64,000 nt of DNA. Origin: Pseudomonas sp. gcc21 (lineage in GTDB: Bacteria > Pseudomonadota > Gammaproteobacteria > Pseudomonadales > Pseudomonadaceae). Of the stretch, positions 23,801 to 31,674 are shown piece by piece (within the stretch, counting starts at the first letter, position 1; every line of letters begins with the position of its first letter). The notes beneath the pieces are model-generated. The model saw nothing but the letters and a program-made list of their open reading frames with translations, made no database searches and was not told the origin of the DNA. The stretch spans positions 3,472,001-3,536,000 of the forward strand of contig NZ_CP051625.1 of the NCBI RefSeq assembly GCF_012844345.1, given 5' to 3'. A program made the translations under genes and the position numbers.

Positions 23801-24776
23801 CGGGCCCTTCGTAGATACCGCGGCCATTTGAGGCTTTGCCAATGGCGTGAATGGCTTGTTCGTAGGAGCTCATATAGGTGCGAGCGTCCCCTTCAGTCAT
23901 CGCCGCCTCGCCGAGCATGTCGTAGGAATAGCGGAAGCCCTGCTTTTCCAGTCTGGATGCATTGGCCAGTGCCTCGCCAATGGTTTCGCCGGTCACAAAC
24001 TGTTCGCCCATCATGCGCATGGCCATGTCCACAGCCTTGCGGATAACCGGTTCGCCACTCTTGCCGATGATGCGATTGAGGGACCGCGTCATGCCTGCTT
24101 CGTTATGCGTCGACACCAGTCGCCCAGTAACCAGAAGCCCCCAGGAAGCTGCGTTGACGAACATCGAGGGGCTGTGTCCCAGATGCTGTTGCCAGTTGCC
24201 GTTGCTGATCTTGTCGCGAATCAGCGCGTCGCGGGTGCCCTTGTCCGGAATGCGCAGCAAGGCCTCGGCCAGGCACATCAGCGCAACCCCTTCCTGGGAG
24301 GATAGCGAGAACTCCTGGAGCAGGCCCTGCACCAGTCCGGCTCGGCCGCTGGCGCCCTTGCGCGCCCGCAGCTGCTCGGCGAGCCGATAAGCCAGCTCGT
24401 GGCTGGATCTGGCGAGCTGTTCCGGGACGCGGGCCTGCTCCAGTAACAGCGGCACAATTTCCGGCTCTGGCCGGCGATAGGCTGCCGTGATGGCTGCGCG
24501 GAGCACCGTTTGCGGCAGAATGCTCTGGGCAAATTCAAGAAACGGCTGAAAAGAGTGTTCCGCCAGTTCATTGATGGCGCCGCTATCGCCAGGTTCTATG
24601 CGCTGAGCCAGGGCCGCCAGCTCGGGCATTTCGACGCCACGTTCCAGGGTCTCCAGATAGCTGAATATCGCCTGCTTGATGAGCCAGTGCGGCGTGCGAT
24701 CGAGGCGTGCAGCTGCGTCCTTCAAGCGGTTACGGGTAGCTTCGTCCAGCTTTACGCCGAGTGTGGTGTTGGCCAT
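20802..24776 (-). CDS. putA: Trifunctional proline utilisation protein PutA
   Basis: Product of 1324 aa, near the 1320 aa of E. coli PutA. It oxidises proline to glutamate in two steps and also represses its own genes. Residues 1-47 form a ribbon-helix-helix DNA-binding domain (TTLGVKLDEATRNRLKDAA). The FAD proline dehydrogenase barrel (about 180-560) includes RLVKGAYWDTEIK. The NAD P5C dehydrogenase (about 650-1110) has SPWNFPLAIF, the catalytic Glu in ETGGQNAM and Cys in SAGQRCSALR. A C-terminal PutA domain completes it. No putP is adjacent. GGAG precedes the start ATG, and two GTTGCA operators lie 70-90 bases upstream. Confidence 0.96.
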   Translation of the reverse strand: MANTTLGVKLDEATRNRLKDAAARLDRTPHWLIKQAIFSYLETLERGVEMPELAALAQRIEPGDSGAINELAEHSFQPFLEFAQSILPQTVLRAAITAAYRRPEPEIVPLLLEQARVPEQLARSSHELAYRLAEQLRARKGASGRAGLVQGLLQEFSLSSQEGVALMCLAEALLRIPDKGTRDALIRDKISNGNWQQHLGHSPSMFVNAASWGLLVTGRLVSTHNEAGMTRSLNRIIGKSGEPVIRKAVDMAMRMMGEQFVTGETIGEALANASRLEKQGFRYSYDMLGEAAMTEGDARTYMSSYEQAIHAIGKASNGRGIYEGPGISIKLSALHPRYSRAQYDLVIDELYPRLLELVRLGRQYDIGINIDAEEADRLELSLDLLERLCFDPELRGWNGIGFVIQAYQKRCPYVIDFLIDLARRSSHRLMIRLVKGAYWDTEIKLAQLEGLEGYPVFTRKMYTDVSYIACARKLLAAPDAVYPQFATHNAHSLATIYHLAGQNYYPGQYEFQCLHGMGEPLYDQVVGKTTEGKLNRPCRIYAPVGTHETLLAYLVRRLLENGANTSFVNRIADRSVSIGELVEDPVATVQQAAADEGALGLPHPRIPLPRDLYGKGRANSSGIDLSNEQRLASLSSALLASTQQQWRAQPMLGCPVAKGNGEDVRNPADLRDCVGQVRNASEQEARDALQAAQIAAPIWQATPAAERAAILERAADVMESHIEPLLGLLAREAGKTFSNGIAEVREAVDFIRFYARIAREDFNNDTHRPLGTVLCISPWNFPLAIFTGQVVAALAAGNTVIAKPAEQTPLVAAQAIRFLLDAGVPEGAVQLLPGDGAALGNVLVSDERIRGVMFTGSTEVASIISRTLAGRLDVQGRPIPLIAETGGQNAMIVDSSALTEQVVADVVESAFDSAGQRCSALRVLCVQEDVAERLLWMLEGTFAGYSVGDPGNLATDVGPVIDAEARATIERHITEMREKGLRVVQAGRHEPDALNRGTYVLPTLIEIESLAELQREVFGPVLHVLRYRREDLPDLLDQINHTGYGLTLGVHTRIDETIERVVNRARVGNLYVNRNMVGAVVGVQPFGGEGLSGTGPKAGGPLYMYRLLSSYPAQGATPTFERMGSESETETRMRERLAERIDVPAQALRAWADEQRNPALADACAAFAALSQSGLTRVLPGPTGERNTYTILPRERVLCLADAEQDRLIQLAALLSVGCMAVWPEDEVTQTLLSRLPTPVQARIDRTANWEDEDTEFEAVLHHGDSDQLCEICKILAQRSGPIVGVQGHAQGERDILLERLYIERSLSINTAAAGGNASLMSIS

Positions 24777-24847
24777 ACGCTTATGCTCCGTTAACCGACT
24801 CCAGGCAAGCAGTCAGTATTGGTCAAAAATGCACGCTAAGCCAAAGG

Positions 24848-24863
24848 TGCAACCGGGTGCAAC
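24848..24863 (-). promoter_or_regulatory. Putative PutA operators upstream of putA
   Basis: On the minus strand GTTGCA occurs twice, at 24848-24853 and 24858-24863, within a repeated GGTTGCACC. The centres are exactly 10 bp apart, one helical turn. GTTGCA is the known recognition core of the PutA ribbon-helix-helix domain, which this PutA has. The sites lie 72-87 bases upstream of the start codon, suitable for autorepression when proline is absent. Confidence 0.6.
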
Positions 24864-25054
24864 CTGTATCAGGCGAGTGAAGTGTTCGCTTTGGACTAAT
24901 GGCCGCTGCGCGCATGCGTGGTCGAACCAGCGGCACCGTTAACGCAATTAGCAGAGATAGTTGGTTATGGCGGAGGCACGGGCATGCAGAGCGAGGAGGG
25001 CGCGGACAAGGTTGACGGAAGGAAGGAGTCAGCGAGACGTTATTTCCAGCGCAA
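24864..25054. other. Intergenic region upstream of putA
   Basis: This completes the 317-base gap between putA and tRNA-Met. Apart from the operators at 24848-24863 and the tRNA terminator at 25055-25085, I see no gene and no clear promoter here. Confidence 0.35.
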
Positions 25055-25085
25055 TAAAAAAGGGCCTAGCCGAAGCTAAGCCCTT
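25055..25085 (-). terminator. Intrinsic terminator of tRNA-Met
   Basis: On the minus strand GGGCTTAGC, a TTCG tetraloop and GCTAGGCCC form a stable stem with one G-T pair or mismatch, followed by TTTTTT (complement of 25056-25061). It lies nine bases downstream of tRNA-Met. Confidence 0.85.
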
Positions 25086-25093
25086 GAATAGGT

Positions 25094-25170
25094 TGGTGGC
25101 TACACCTGGACTTGAACCAGGGACCCCAGCATTATGAATGCTGTGCTCTAACCAACTGAGCTATGTAGCC
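25094..25170 (-). tRNA. metT: tRNA-Met (CAT), elongator type
   Basis: A 77-base tRNA with encoded CCA. Acceptor GGCTACA pairs with TGTAGCC, the anticodon loop TTCATAA gives CAT, and the T loop is TTCAAGT. It resembles E. coli metT/metU. It is not the initiator, which has an unpaired first base and three G-C pairs in the anticodon stem. A tRNA-Ile2 with a lysidine-modified CAT is the alternative but less likely. Confidence 0.93.
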
Positions 25171-25183
25171 ATCCGAGGCGCGC

Positions 25184-25212
25184 ATTATTCCCATCTGCGA
25201 AAATATTGTCAA
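25184..25212 (-). promoter_or_regulatory. Promoter of tRNA-Met
   Basis: On the minus strand TTGACA (complement of 25207-25212), a 17-base spacer and AATAAT (complement of 25184-25189), followed by the GC-rich discriminator GCGCGCC typical of stable-RNA promoters under stringent control. Transcription would start within about ten bases of the tRNA. Confidence 0.8.
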
Positions 25213-25260
25213 GGGCAGGAGCGTGTCGTTCCTTAAAATTTTCAATCGCTTAGCCAGGTT

Positions 25261-25290
25261 CGCAGCGGGTGCGAAGCGCACGCCGCTGCG
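25261..25290. other. Strong hairpin downstream of the MscS-type gene
   Basis: CGCAGCGG-GTGCG (25261-25273) pairs with CGCAC-CCGCTGCG (25277-25290) across a three-base loop with one bulged G. It lies nine bases after the stop of the minus-strand channel gene. No T-run follows, so it may protect the 3' end of the mRNA or act with Rho; its role is uncertain. Confidence 0.45.
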
Positions 25291-25298
25291 CACACCTG

Positions 25299-26381
25299 TT
25301 AGCCCAGTTCGGGTTGGGCTTCTCGCACCTGCACATCCGGTAGGGTGCCGCCTATAAATTCCACGCTGCGACGCGGGAACGCAAAATCCACCTCCATGTC
25401 TTCCAGGCCCTTCATGATGCCCAGGTTGATTTCCTGCTGGATGTCCATGTACTCGTTGTAATCGGCGGTTTGCACGATATGCACGACTTCAAAGTTGAGT
25501 TTGCTTTCTCCGAAGGCAGAAAAATGAGCCCGGTCAAATTTGGTCTTGTCGACACGTTCGATTACCCGGCGAACCATTTGTCCGACCTCACGCACTTTTT
25601 CTGACGGGGTCCGGTAACTGATGCCGAAGCCAAAAACGATCCGCCGGGTCTGCATGCGTTTGTAGTTGTGCAGAGTTTGCGAGAGGAGGTCGGCGTTCGC
25701 GCAGACGATCTGTTCACCGCTGAGGCTGCGGATCCGGGTTGTCTTGAGTCCGATATGTTCGATGTTGCCGGCGACTTCTCCGAACACCACGAAATCACCA
25801 ATTTCGAAGGGTTTGTCGATGCCGATGGATAAAGAGGCAAACACATCGCTGAGGAGGGTTTGTACGGCTAACGCAATGGCAATGCCGCCCACCCCAAGGC
25901 TGGCGACCATGGCGGTGATATCCACGCCCAGGTTAGCCAGAATTGAAAGCAGCATCATCGTCCAGACTACGATACGTATCATGATGCCGATGATGGTTGT
26001 GGTCACCGGGTTACGCGTCTTGCCGTCCCGCGTGAGACTGTCCGTCCAGAGCCGTACTGCCATATCCAGCCAGAGGGCTATCTGAAAGGCGAGGGCAATA
26101 AACCAGCCATGGGACATGGCTTCTTCCCACCGGGGGGAAAGCTCCACCGCCTTGAGGCCGATCAGTAGCGAGAATGCGAGGATGAGGAGTCGGCTGGTAT
26201 TGCGTAATAACTGCGCGACAAAGAAGTAGCTCCTCGCGCGTCGGTGCTTGGCCAGCCCGTCCAGTCGCCGACTGACTATGCCCAGTACCGCACTCAACAG
26301 GATGTAACTGCCGATGGTGATGCCACAGAGGATTATCAGATCGAACAGCAACGAATTAGTCCAGAAAGCTTCCCAATTCAT
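25299..26381 (-). CDS. MscS-family mechanosensitive ion channel
   Basis: Product of 360 aa from ATG 26381. The open frame extends to 26522, but the extra 47 residues are not membrane-like and overlap the ychF terminator. There are about five hydrophobic segments in the first 200 residues. The pore-lining helix has the small-residue pattern of MscS (VASLGVGGIAIALAVQTLLS), followed by the beta domain (FEIGDFVVFGEVAGNIEHIG) and a cytoplasmic alpha/beta domain. It opens under membrane tension and releases solutes on hypo-osmotic shock. It resembles the YnaI/YbdG-type members more than short MscS. Confidence 0.88.
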   Translation of the reverse strand: MNWEAFWTNSLLFDLIILCGITIGSYILLSAVLGIVSRRLDGLAKHRRARSYFFVAQLLRNTSRLLILAFSLLIGLKAVELSPRWEEAMSHGWFIALAFQIALWLDMAVRLWTDSLTRDGKTRNPVTTTIIGIMIRIVVWTMMLLSILANLGVDITAMVASLGVGGIAIALAVQTLLSDVFASLSIGIDKPFEIGDFVVFGEVAGNIEHIGLKTTRIRSLSGEQIVCANADLLSQTLHNYKRMQTRRIVFGFGISYRTPSEKVREVGQMVRRVIERVDKTKFDRAHFSAFGESKLNFEVVHIVQTADYNEYMDIQQEINLGIMKGLEDMEVDFAFPRRSVEFIGGTLPDVQVREAQPELG

Positions 26382-26491
26382 ACCTCGAATTCTCCCGAAA
26401 CGTAGGAAAGGCGATATGGATTCTGGCGGTGTTGTGCTGGATAAGTTCCTTCCCCGCTGACCTCGGCAGCGGCAGCCATTAGTTTGCGGGC

Positions 26492-26517
26492 AAGAAAAAG
26501 CCGCCCGGAGGCGGCTT
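26492..26517 (-). terminator. Intrinsic terminator of ychF
   Basis: On the minus strand AAGCCGCC, loop TCCG and GGCGGCTT form an 8 bp stem followed by TTTCTT. It lies 31 bases after the ychF stop and separates that operon from the channel gene. Confidence 0.85.
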
Positions 26518-26547
26518 CGCAAGGCCTGATCTAAGATTCAGGATGGA

Positions 26548-27648
26548 TTAGACGTTGAAGCGGAAGTGCATAACGTCGCCGTCCTTGACGATGTACTCCT
26601 TGCCTTCCAGGCGCCATTTGCCCGCTTCCTTGGCGCCGGCTTCGCCGTTGTATTTGATGAAGTCCTCGTAGGCGATGACTTCGGCACGAATGAAGCCTTT
26701 CTCGAAGTCGGTGTGAATGACTGCGGCAGCCTGAGGCGCGGTCGCCCCTACCTTGACTGTCCAGGCACGCACTTCCTTCACGCCGGCGGTGAAGTAGGTT
26801 TGCAGGTTCAATAATTCGTAGCCGGCACGGATCACGCGGTTCAGCCCGGGCTCTTCCATGCCGATGGCTTCGAGGAACATGTCCTTCTCTTCGCCGTCGT
26901 CAAGCTCAGCAATCTCGGCTTCGATCTTGTTGCAGACCGGCACGACGAGCGCGCCTTCTGCTTCCGCGATGCCGCGTACAACGTCCAGGTGCGGATTGTT
27001 CTCGAAGCCGTCTTCGGCCACGTTGGCAATGTACATCACGGGTTTGCTGGTCAGCAGATGAAGGCTCTTGATCAGTTTCTTTTCGTCATCGGCCAGATCG
27101 CTCAATAGCGAACGTGCAGGTTTGCCCTCAGAAAAATGCGGGATCAGCTTCTCGATCAAGGCCTTCAGCGCCACCGCTTCCTTGTCGCCCCCTTTAGCGT
27201 TGCGGGTAACGCGCTGCAGTTGCTTCTCGCAGCTGTCGAGGTCGGCAAAAATCAATTCCAGATCGATGATCTCGATGTCTCGCTTGGGATCGACTGTATT
27301 AGAAACGTGGATGACGTTCTCGTCTTCGAAGCAGCGCACAACGTGGGCGATGGCATCGGTCTCGCGAATATTGGCGAGAAACTGGTTGCCCAGGCCTTCG
27401 CCCTTCGATGCGCCTTCAACCAGGCCGGCGATATCGACGAACTCCATGGTGGTAGCCAGGGTCTTTTGCGGCTTGACGATGGCCGCCAGGGCGTCCAGGC
27501 GCGGATCGGGCATGGGCACGATGCCGCTGTTCGGCTCAATGGTGCAGAAGGGAAAGTTTTCAGCACCGATGCCGGCTTTGGTCAAGGCATTGAACAGAGT
27601 GGATTTGCCTACGTTAGGCAAGCCGACAATCCCGCAATTGAAACCCAT
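26548..27648 (-). CDS. ychF: Redox-regulated ATPase/GTPase YchF (OLA1 family)
   Basis: Product of 366 aa. The P-loop GLPNVGKST is at residues 8-16, switch [18 protein letters not shown] follows near 70, and a C-terminal TGS domain begins near 280. The family prefers ATP over GTP, binds ribosomes and dampens oxidative-stress responses. It follows pth by 38 bases, and pth-ychF is a conserved pair in proteobacteria. Confidence 0.96.
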   Translation of the reverse strand: MGFNCGIVGLPNVGKSTLFNALTKAGIGAENFPFCTIEPNSGIVPMPDPRLDALAAIVKPQKTLATTMEFVDIAGLVEGASKGEGLGNQFLANIRETDAIAHVVRCFEDENVIHVSNTVDPKRDIEIIDLELIFADLDSCEKQLQRVTRNAKGGDKEAVALKALIEKLIPHFSEGKPARSLLSDLADDEKKLIKSLHLLTSKPVMYIANVAEDGFENNPHLDVVRGIAEAEGALVVPVCNKIEAEIAELDDGEEKDMFLEAIGMEEPGLNRVIRAGYELLNLQTYFTAGVKEVRAWTVKVGATAPQAAAVIHTDFEKGFIRAEVIAYEDFIKYNGEAGAKEAGKWRLEGKEYIVKDGDVMHFRFNV

Positions 27649-27686
27649 ACTGGTGTCCTCTGCCGCGTTCGCGGCGGATAAGTGAT

Positions 27687-28274
27687 TCAGGCTTTGAAGC
27701 TGTGGAGGCGGCGGATGACCGCCGTCCAGTCACCGGCCAGCATACCGGGAAGTTCACGTACGGCTTCGTCGATGCAGGCGTCGAGCAGATCCTGCTCGGC
27801 GCGCGGCGCGCGACCCAGTACGAATCCGGTAACCTGAGAACTGTGACCGGGATGGCCGATCCCCAGGCGCAGGCGGTGAAAGGTATTTTGACTGCCCAGG
27901 CTGGCGATAATGTCGCGTAGCCCGTTGTGTCCGCCGTGTCCGCCACCCTGTTTGCATTTGACCACGCCGGGGGGAAGGTCCAGCTCATCATGAGCGACCA
28001 GAATTTCTTCCGGGGCGATGCGATAGAAGCCAGCGAGTGCGGCAACGGCCTGACCACTGCGGTTCATGAAGGTGGTGGGGATTAACAGACGAACATCCTG
28101 ACCGGAAAGGGTGAAGCGGCCGGTCAGGCCGAAAAACTTGCTCTCGTGGCGCAGCGTAGCGTTATGCCGGTCCGCGAGTCGCTCAACAAAAAGGGCGCCG
28201 GCGTTGTGGCGGGTCAGTTCATATTCAGGTCCGGGATTTCCCAGACCGACCATCAACTTGATTCCCTGCGTCAC
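27687..28274 (-). CDS. pth: Peptidyl-tRNA hydrolase
   Basis: Product of 195 aa that recycles tRNA from stalled peptidyl-tRNA. The conserved [17 protein letters not shown] places N13 and catalytic H23; the conserved HDELDLPPG, with the third catalytic residue Asp, follows near residue 95. It lies 31 bases behind rplY, in the conserved order prs-rplY-pth-ychF. Confidence 0.97.
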   Translation of the reverse strand: MTQGIKLMVGLGNPGPEYELTRHNAGALFVERLADRHNATLRHESKFFGLTGRFTLSGQDVRLLIPTTFMNRSGQAVAALAGFYRIAPEEILVAHDELDLPPGVVKCKQGGGHGGHNGLRDIIASLGSQNTFHRLRLGIGHPGHSSQVTGFVLGRAPRAEQDLLDACIDEAVRELPGMLAGDWTAVIRRLHSFKA

Positions 28275-28305
28275 AACGGGCGCCCTCCAGAAGACTCAGC
28301 AGCGA

Positions 28306-28938
28306 TTATTCCGCTGACTCTTCGCCTTCTTCAGAAGCTTGGTCATCTTCAGCGGCAACGCGCGGAGCCATGACGTTTACAACCGGCAGGTCGTGATCAG
28401 CACCCAGCGCCAGGCTGGGGATGGTTACGCCTTTAGGCAGCTTCAGGTCGGACAGGTGAATCACTTCGCCAAGCTTGAGGTCGATCAGATCGACTTCGAT
28501 CGCTTCTGGCAGATCCTTCGGCAGACAGGTGATTTCGATTTCAGGCAGGTTGCGGAAAATCATGCCGCCTTCCTGCTTGACGCCGAAACAGGTGTCTTCG
28601 TTGAGGAAGTGCAGGGGAACCTGAACGTTTACCTTGTGACCAGCAACTACGCGCAGAAAGTCAACGTGCATGATGCGGGGCTTGGAAGGGTGACGCTGTA
28701 CGGCCTTGAGCAGAACGTCTTCTTTCTTACCATCAACATCCAGAGAGATGATGTGCGAGTAGAAGGCTTCGCTTTCGAGCGCCTTGTTCAGCTGGCGTGT
28801 TTCCAGCGAAATGCTCTGCGGGGCTTTGTTGCCACCGTAAACAATGGCAGGTACCAGGTCAGCGATACGACGCAGGCGGCGGCTCGCACCTTTCCCCAGA
28901 TCGTTACGCTCTTTCGCATTCAGTGTGAAGTCGACCAT
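28306..28938 (-). CDS. rplY: 50S ribosomal protein L25, CTC form
   Basis: Product of 210 aa. The N-terminal L25 domain (about 1-95) binds 5S rRNA; the C-terminal TL5/CTC domain (about 100-190) and an acidic tail ending EEGEESAE are absent from the 94-aa E. coli L25. This long form is normal in Pseudomonas. GGAG lies at the usual distance from the ATG. The prs terminator lies just upstream. Confidence 0.96.
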   Translation of the reverse strand: MVDFTLNAKERNDLGKGASRRLRRIADLVPAIVYGGNKAPQSISLETRQLNKALESEAFYSHIISLDVDGKKEDVLLKAVQRHPSKPRIMHVDFLRVVAGHKVNVQVPLHFLNEDTCFGVKQEGGMIFRNLPEIEITCLPKDLPEAIEVDLIDLKLGEVIHLSDLKLPKGVTIPSLALGADHDLPVVNVMAPRVAAEDDQASEEGEESAE

Positions 28939-28996
28939 ATGTAGTCTCCTTGCTAAGCACCCGGGCGTTTGCGACCAACGCGTCGGATGAATGATG

Positions 28997-29020
28997 AAAA
29001 CCCGGCCGAAATGGCCGGGC
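28997..29020 (-). terminator. Intrinsic terminator of prs
   Basis: On the minus strand CCCGGCC, loop ATTTC and GGCCGGG form a 7 bp G-C stem followed by TTTT. It lies 22 bases after the prs stop. Confidence 0.8.
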
Positions 29021-29042
29021 TGTTTGTATCAGTACCTGTTCC

Positions 29043-29984
29043 TTAGCGGAACATTGCGCTGATGGATTCTTCGTTGCTGATGCGACGCATCGCTTCGGCA
29101 ATAATCGGTGCCATGTCCAGCTGGCGGATGCGGTCGCAGCTTTCAGCGGCAGCAGTCAGCGGGATGGTGTTGGTCACGACGAGCTCGTCGAGCATGGAGC
29201 CGTTGATATTCTCGATCGCCTTGCCCGAGAGGATCGGATGCGTGCAATAAGCCGATACGCGGGTAGCGCCAAAGTCTTTCAGAGCCTTGGCTGCGTGGCA
29301 CAAAGTGCCAGCGGTATCGACCATATCGTCAACCAGGATGCAGTTGCGGTTTTCTACATCACCGATGATATGCATGACTTCGGACTGGTTGGCCTTGGGG
29401 CGACGCTTGTCGATGATCGCCAGATCCACGCCGAGCGACTTCGCAACGGCCCGCGCCCGGACCACACCGCCAATGTCCGGAGACACGATCAGCAGGTTGT
29501 CCATGCGCTGATCCTGGATGTCGTCGATCAGTACCGGGGAACCGTAGATATTATCCACCGGGATATCGAAGAAACCCTGAATCTGGTCAGCATGCAGGTC
29601 AACGGTGAGAACGCGGTTAACGCCGACCACGTCGAGCATGTCGGCGACGACCTTAGCGCTGATTGGCACGCGGGCAGAGCGGGGGCGACGATCCTGGCGG
29701 GCATAACCGAAGTAGGGGATAACGGCCGTGATGCGCGAAGCAGAGGAGCGGCGCAGGGCGTCAGCCATGACCACCAGCTCCATCAGGTTGTCGTTTGTCG
29801 GCGCGCATGTCGGCTGGATCATGAAGACATCCTTGCCGCGAACATTCTCGTTGAGTTCAACACTGACTTCGCCATCGCTGAAGCGGCTGACGGATGCATC
29901 ACCAAGGGGGATATGCAATTGACGCACGACGCGTCGTGCCAGATCGGGGTTGGCGTTCCCCGTGAAAACCATCATCTTGGACAC
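29043..29984 (-). CDS. prs: Ribose-phosphate pyrophosphokinase (PRPP synthetase)
   Basis: Product of 313 aa making PRPP from ribose 5-phosphate and ATP, the shared precursor of purines, pyrimidines, NAD, His and Trp. The flexible loop [10 protein letters not shown] and the PRPP-binding loop [11 protein letters not shown] are intact. I chose GTG 29984 (V-S-K-M-M) with AAGG about nine bases upstream. The open frame continues to 30125, through the space before tRNA-Gln, and those 47 codons are rejected. The PRPP it makes is used by upp and hpt elsewhere in the window. Confidence 0.96.
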   Translation of the reverse strand: MSKMMVFTGNANPDLARRVVRQLHIPLGDASVSRFSDGEVSVELNENVRGKDVFMIQPTCAPTNDNLMELVVMADALRRSSASRITAVIPYFGYARQDRRPRSARVPISAKVVADMLDVVGVNRVLTVDLHADQIQGFFDIPVDNIYGSPVLIDDIQDQRMDNLLIVSPDIGGVVRARAVAKSLGVDLAIIDKRRPKANQSEVMHIIGDVENRNCILVDDMVDTAGTLCHAAKALKDFGATRVSAYCTHPILSGKAIENINGSMLDELVVTNTIPLTAAAESCDRIRQLDMAPIIAEAMRRISNEESISAMFR

Positions 29985-30098
29985 GCTGCAATACCTTTCT
30001 GGGTAGTGGTCGTTGCGAATGAGCCGGTATACCGACAACGGGCTAGAGTGCCTGGTCGGTGAGATCGACTCAAGATGTAATGATTGCTGCCGGGAAAA

Positions 30099-30173
30099 TG
30101 GCAGGGGCGGCTGGATTCGAACCAACGCATGGCAGGATCAAAACCTGCTGCCTTACCGCTTGGCTACGCCCCT
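30099..30173 (-). tRNA. glnT: tRNA-Gln (TTG)
   Basis: A 75-base tRNA with encoded CCA. Acceptor AGGGGCG pairs with CGCCCCT, the anticodon stem GCAGG/CCTGC holds the loop TTTTGAT with anticodon TTG, and the T loop is TTCGAAT. It lies between ispE and prs on the same strand, so it is probably cut from a longer mRNA. P. aeruginosa has a tRNA in the same place. Confidence 0.95.
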
Positions 30174-30183
30174 GTAACTGTCC

Positions 30184-30202
30184 GGATGCAAAGGTTGCAT
30201 CC
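30184..30202. other. Hairpin between ispE and tRNA-Gln
   Basis: GGATGCAA (30184-30191) pairs perfectly with TTGCATCC (30195-30202) across a three-base loop. It fills the 32-base gap between the ispE stop and the tRNA. No T-run follows, so a processing or stabilising role is more likely than termination. Confidence 0.5.
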
Positions 30203-30205
30203 TTC

Positions 30206-31057
30206 TTACGCCGCTTTGTAAAGCAACTGGTGTAACGGTGATCTGTTACATCCCTTTGCAACAAAGGTTTGCAGTGTGGCTGGCAACCGGGCGCGAACTT
30301 TATCAGCTTCGCGTCTATTTGGGAAGGCCCCAAATAAGCAACTGCCAGATCCGGTCATCTTAGCTTCACAATAATTGTTTAGCAAGATCAACGCGTTACG
30401 TATTTCAGGATAACGCGCTTCAACAACAGGCAGTAGGTCGTTTCGACCTCCGTGCCTCCGGAAGGCCGCTAATGTAATGGGCGACGTATCACGCGTCAAC
30501 CTCTGATCTGAAAAAACTTCTGCGGTACTGACCTGACAGGGCGGCACCACCACCAGATACCAGGGCTCTTCCAGGTCAACCGGCGTCAGTTCTTCACCAA
30601 CGCCTTCGGCCCAGGCTGCCTGCCCGCGGACAAAGACCGGTACGTCGGCACCCAGCTGTAAGCCTAGCTCAGCAAGATGGTCGATGCTCAGGTCTGTCTT
30701 CCACAAGTGATTCAGCCCCAGCAGTGTTGTGGCTGCGTCAGAGCTGCCGCCGCCTATACCGCCGCCCATGGGCAAGCGCTTCTCGAGCTGGATGTCGGCA
30801 CCATGGGTGCAGCCACTGGCCTGTTGCAGCAGTTGGGCTGCCTTGATAATCAGATTGTCTTCAGCGGGTACGCCGGGCAGTTCGGGCTGAAGTGTAATGC
30901 AGCCGTCTTCTCTCGCAGCAAAGTGCAGCGTGTCGCCATGGTCGAGAAACTGGAACAGGGTTTGCAGCTCGTGGTAACCGTTTGGTCGGCGACCGGTCAC
31001 ATGGAGGAACAGATTCAGCTTGGCTGGCGCGGGGAGAGTCAGAGGTGTGATGATCAT
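30206..31057 (-). CDS. ispE: 4-diphosphocytidyl-2-C-methyl-D-erythritol kinase
   Basis: Product of 283 aa, a GHMP kinase of the MEP isoprenoid pathway. Substrate residues lie in [16 protein letters not shown] near the N-terminus and the ATP-binding loop is [14 protein letters not shown] near residue 95. I chose ATG 31057, whose ATGA overlaps the lolB stop; the longer frame to 31078 would run seven codons into lolB. Third gene of TPR lipoprotein-lolB-ispE. Confidence 0.95.
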   Translation of the reverse strand: MIITPLTLPAPAKLNLFLHVTGRRPNGYHELQTLFQFLDHGDTLHFAAREDGCITLQPELPGVPAEDNLIIKAAQLLQQASGCTHGADIQLEKRLPMGGGIGGGSSDAATTLLGLNHLWKTDLSIDHLAELGLQLGADVPVFVRGQAAWAEGVGEELTPVDLEEPWYLVVVPPCQVSTAEVFSDQRLTRDTSPITLAAFRRHGGRNDLLPVVEARYPEIRNALILLNNYCEAKMTGSGSCLFGAFPNRREADKVRARLPATLQTFVAKGCNRSPLHQLLYKAA

Positions 31058-31674
31058 TCGGAAAGCTCGGGTTCCCACTGGGTGATAATCAAGGTGAGCA
31101 GGACATCGTGCCCGGCCAGCTGCATGCGTTGTGGTAACTCGATGCCATCAACCTCCTGGTAGCGGCTGTACTCTAGGGTCCAGCCTGATTGTTGCAGCCG
31201 AGCGAGCCGGCTTTCGGTGTCCAGTTGCAGTCGGCTCGGGCTATCCGGTGCTGGCAGGCCGCGGACCCACCAGAGCAGGTGCTCAACCGGCAAGCGCCAG
31301 CCGATCTGCTCTTCCAGCAGGTCCTCTGCAGTAGCGGCGTGCATGGGTTCGCGCCCGGCAATTTCCAATGTGACACCAGCAGGGGTGCCGACTATCTGGG
31401 TAGCTCCTCGTCCGAGCGGGCCGGACAGACGGATATCATAGCTTTCCCGCTGCTGCAGCCAGAGCAGGGTGCCACTGCCGGACTGCTGGGGCGAGCGCAT
31501 GCCCAGCTTGCCCTGCAGTGTCCAGCTGATGATGGGCTCGACGGACTGGCGGTGCGCTTTCCAGGCGCCAGCGTCGCCACCGAACTCAAGTGTTTCGCGC
31601 TTGTGCAGATTACCGCAGGCAGTCAACGCCAAGGCTATACAAACCAGCGTGGCGACACGTATGAATGGATGCAT
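31054..31674 (-). CDS. lolB: Outer-membrane lipoprotein receptor LolB
   Basis: Product of 206 aa. A signal peptide ends in the lipobox LTAC (Cys at about residue 20). The mature part has the LolB beta-barrel motifs, including [22 protein letters not shown]. LolB takes lipoproteins from LolA and inserts them into the outer membrane. Its ATG overlaps the stop of the upstream TPR lipoprotein gene, and its stop overlaps the ispE start, so the three genes are translationally coupled. Confidence 0.95.
   Translation of the reverse strand: MHPFIRVATLVCIALALTACGNLHKRETLEFGGDAGAWKAHRQSVEPIISWTLQGKLGMRSPQQSGSGTLLWLQQRESYDIRLSGPLGRGATQIVGTPAGVTLEIAGREPMHAATAEDLLEEQIGWRLPVEHLLWWVRGLPAPDSPSRLQLDTESRLARLQQSGWTLEYSRYQEVDGIELPQRMQLAGHDVLLTLIITQWEPELSE

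Noticed and set aside
29985..30125. N-terminal extension of prs
   Set aside because: The family starts at [11 protein letters not shown] 29984 has a proper ribosome binding site and gives the standard 313 aa.
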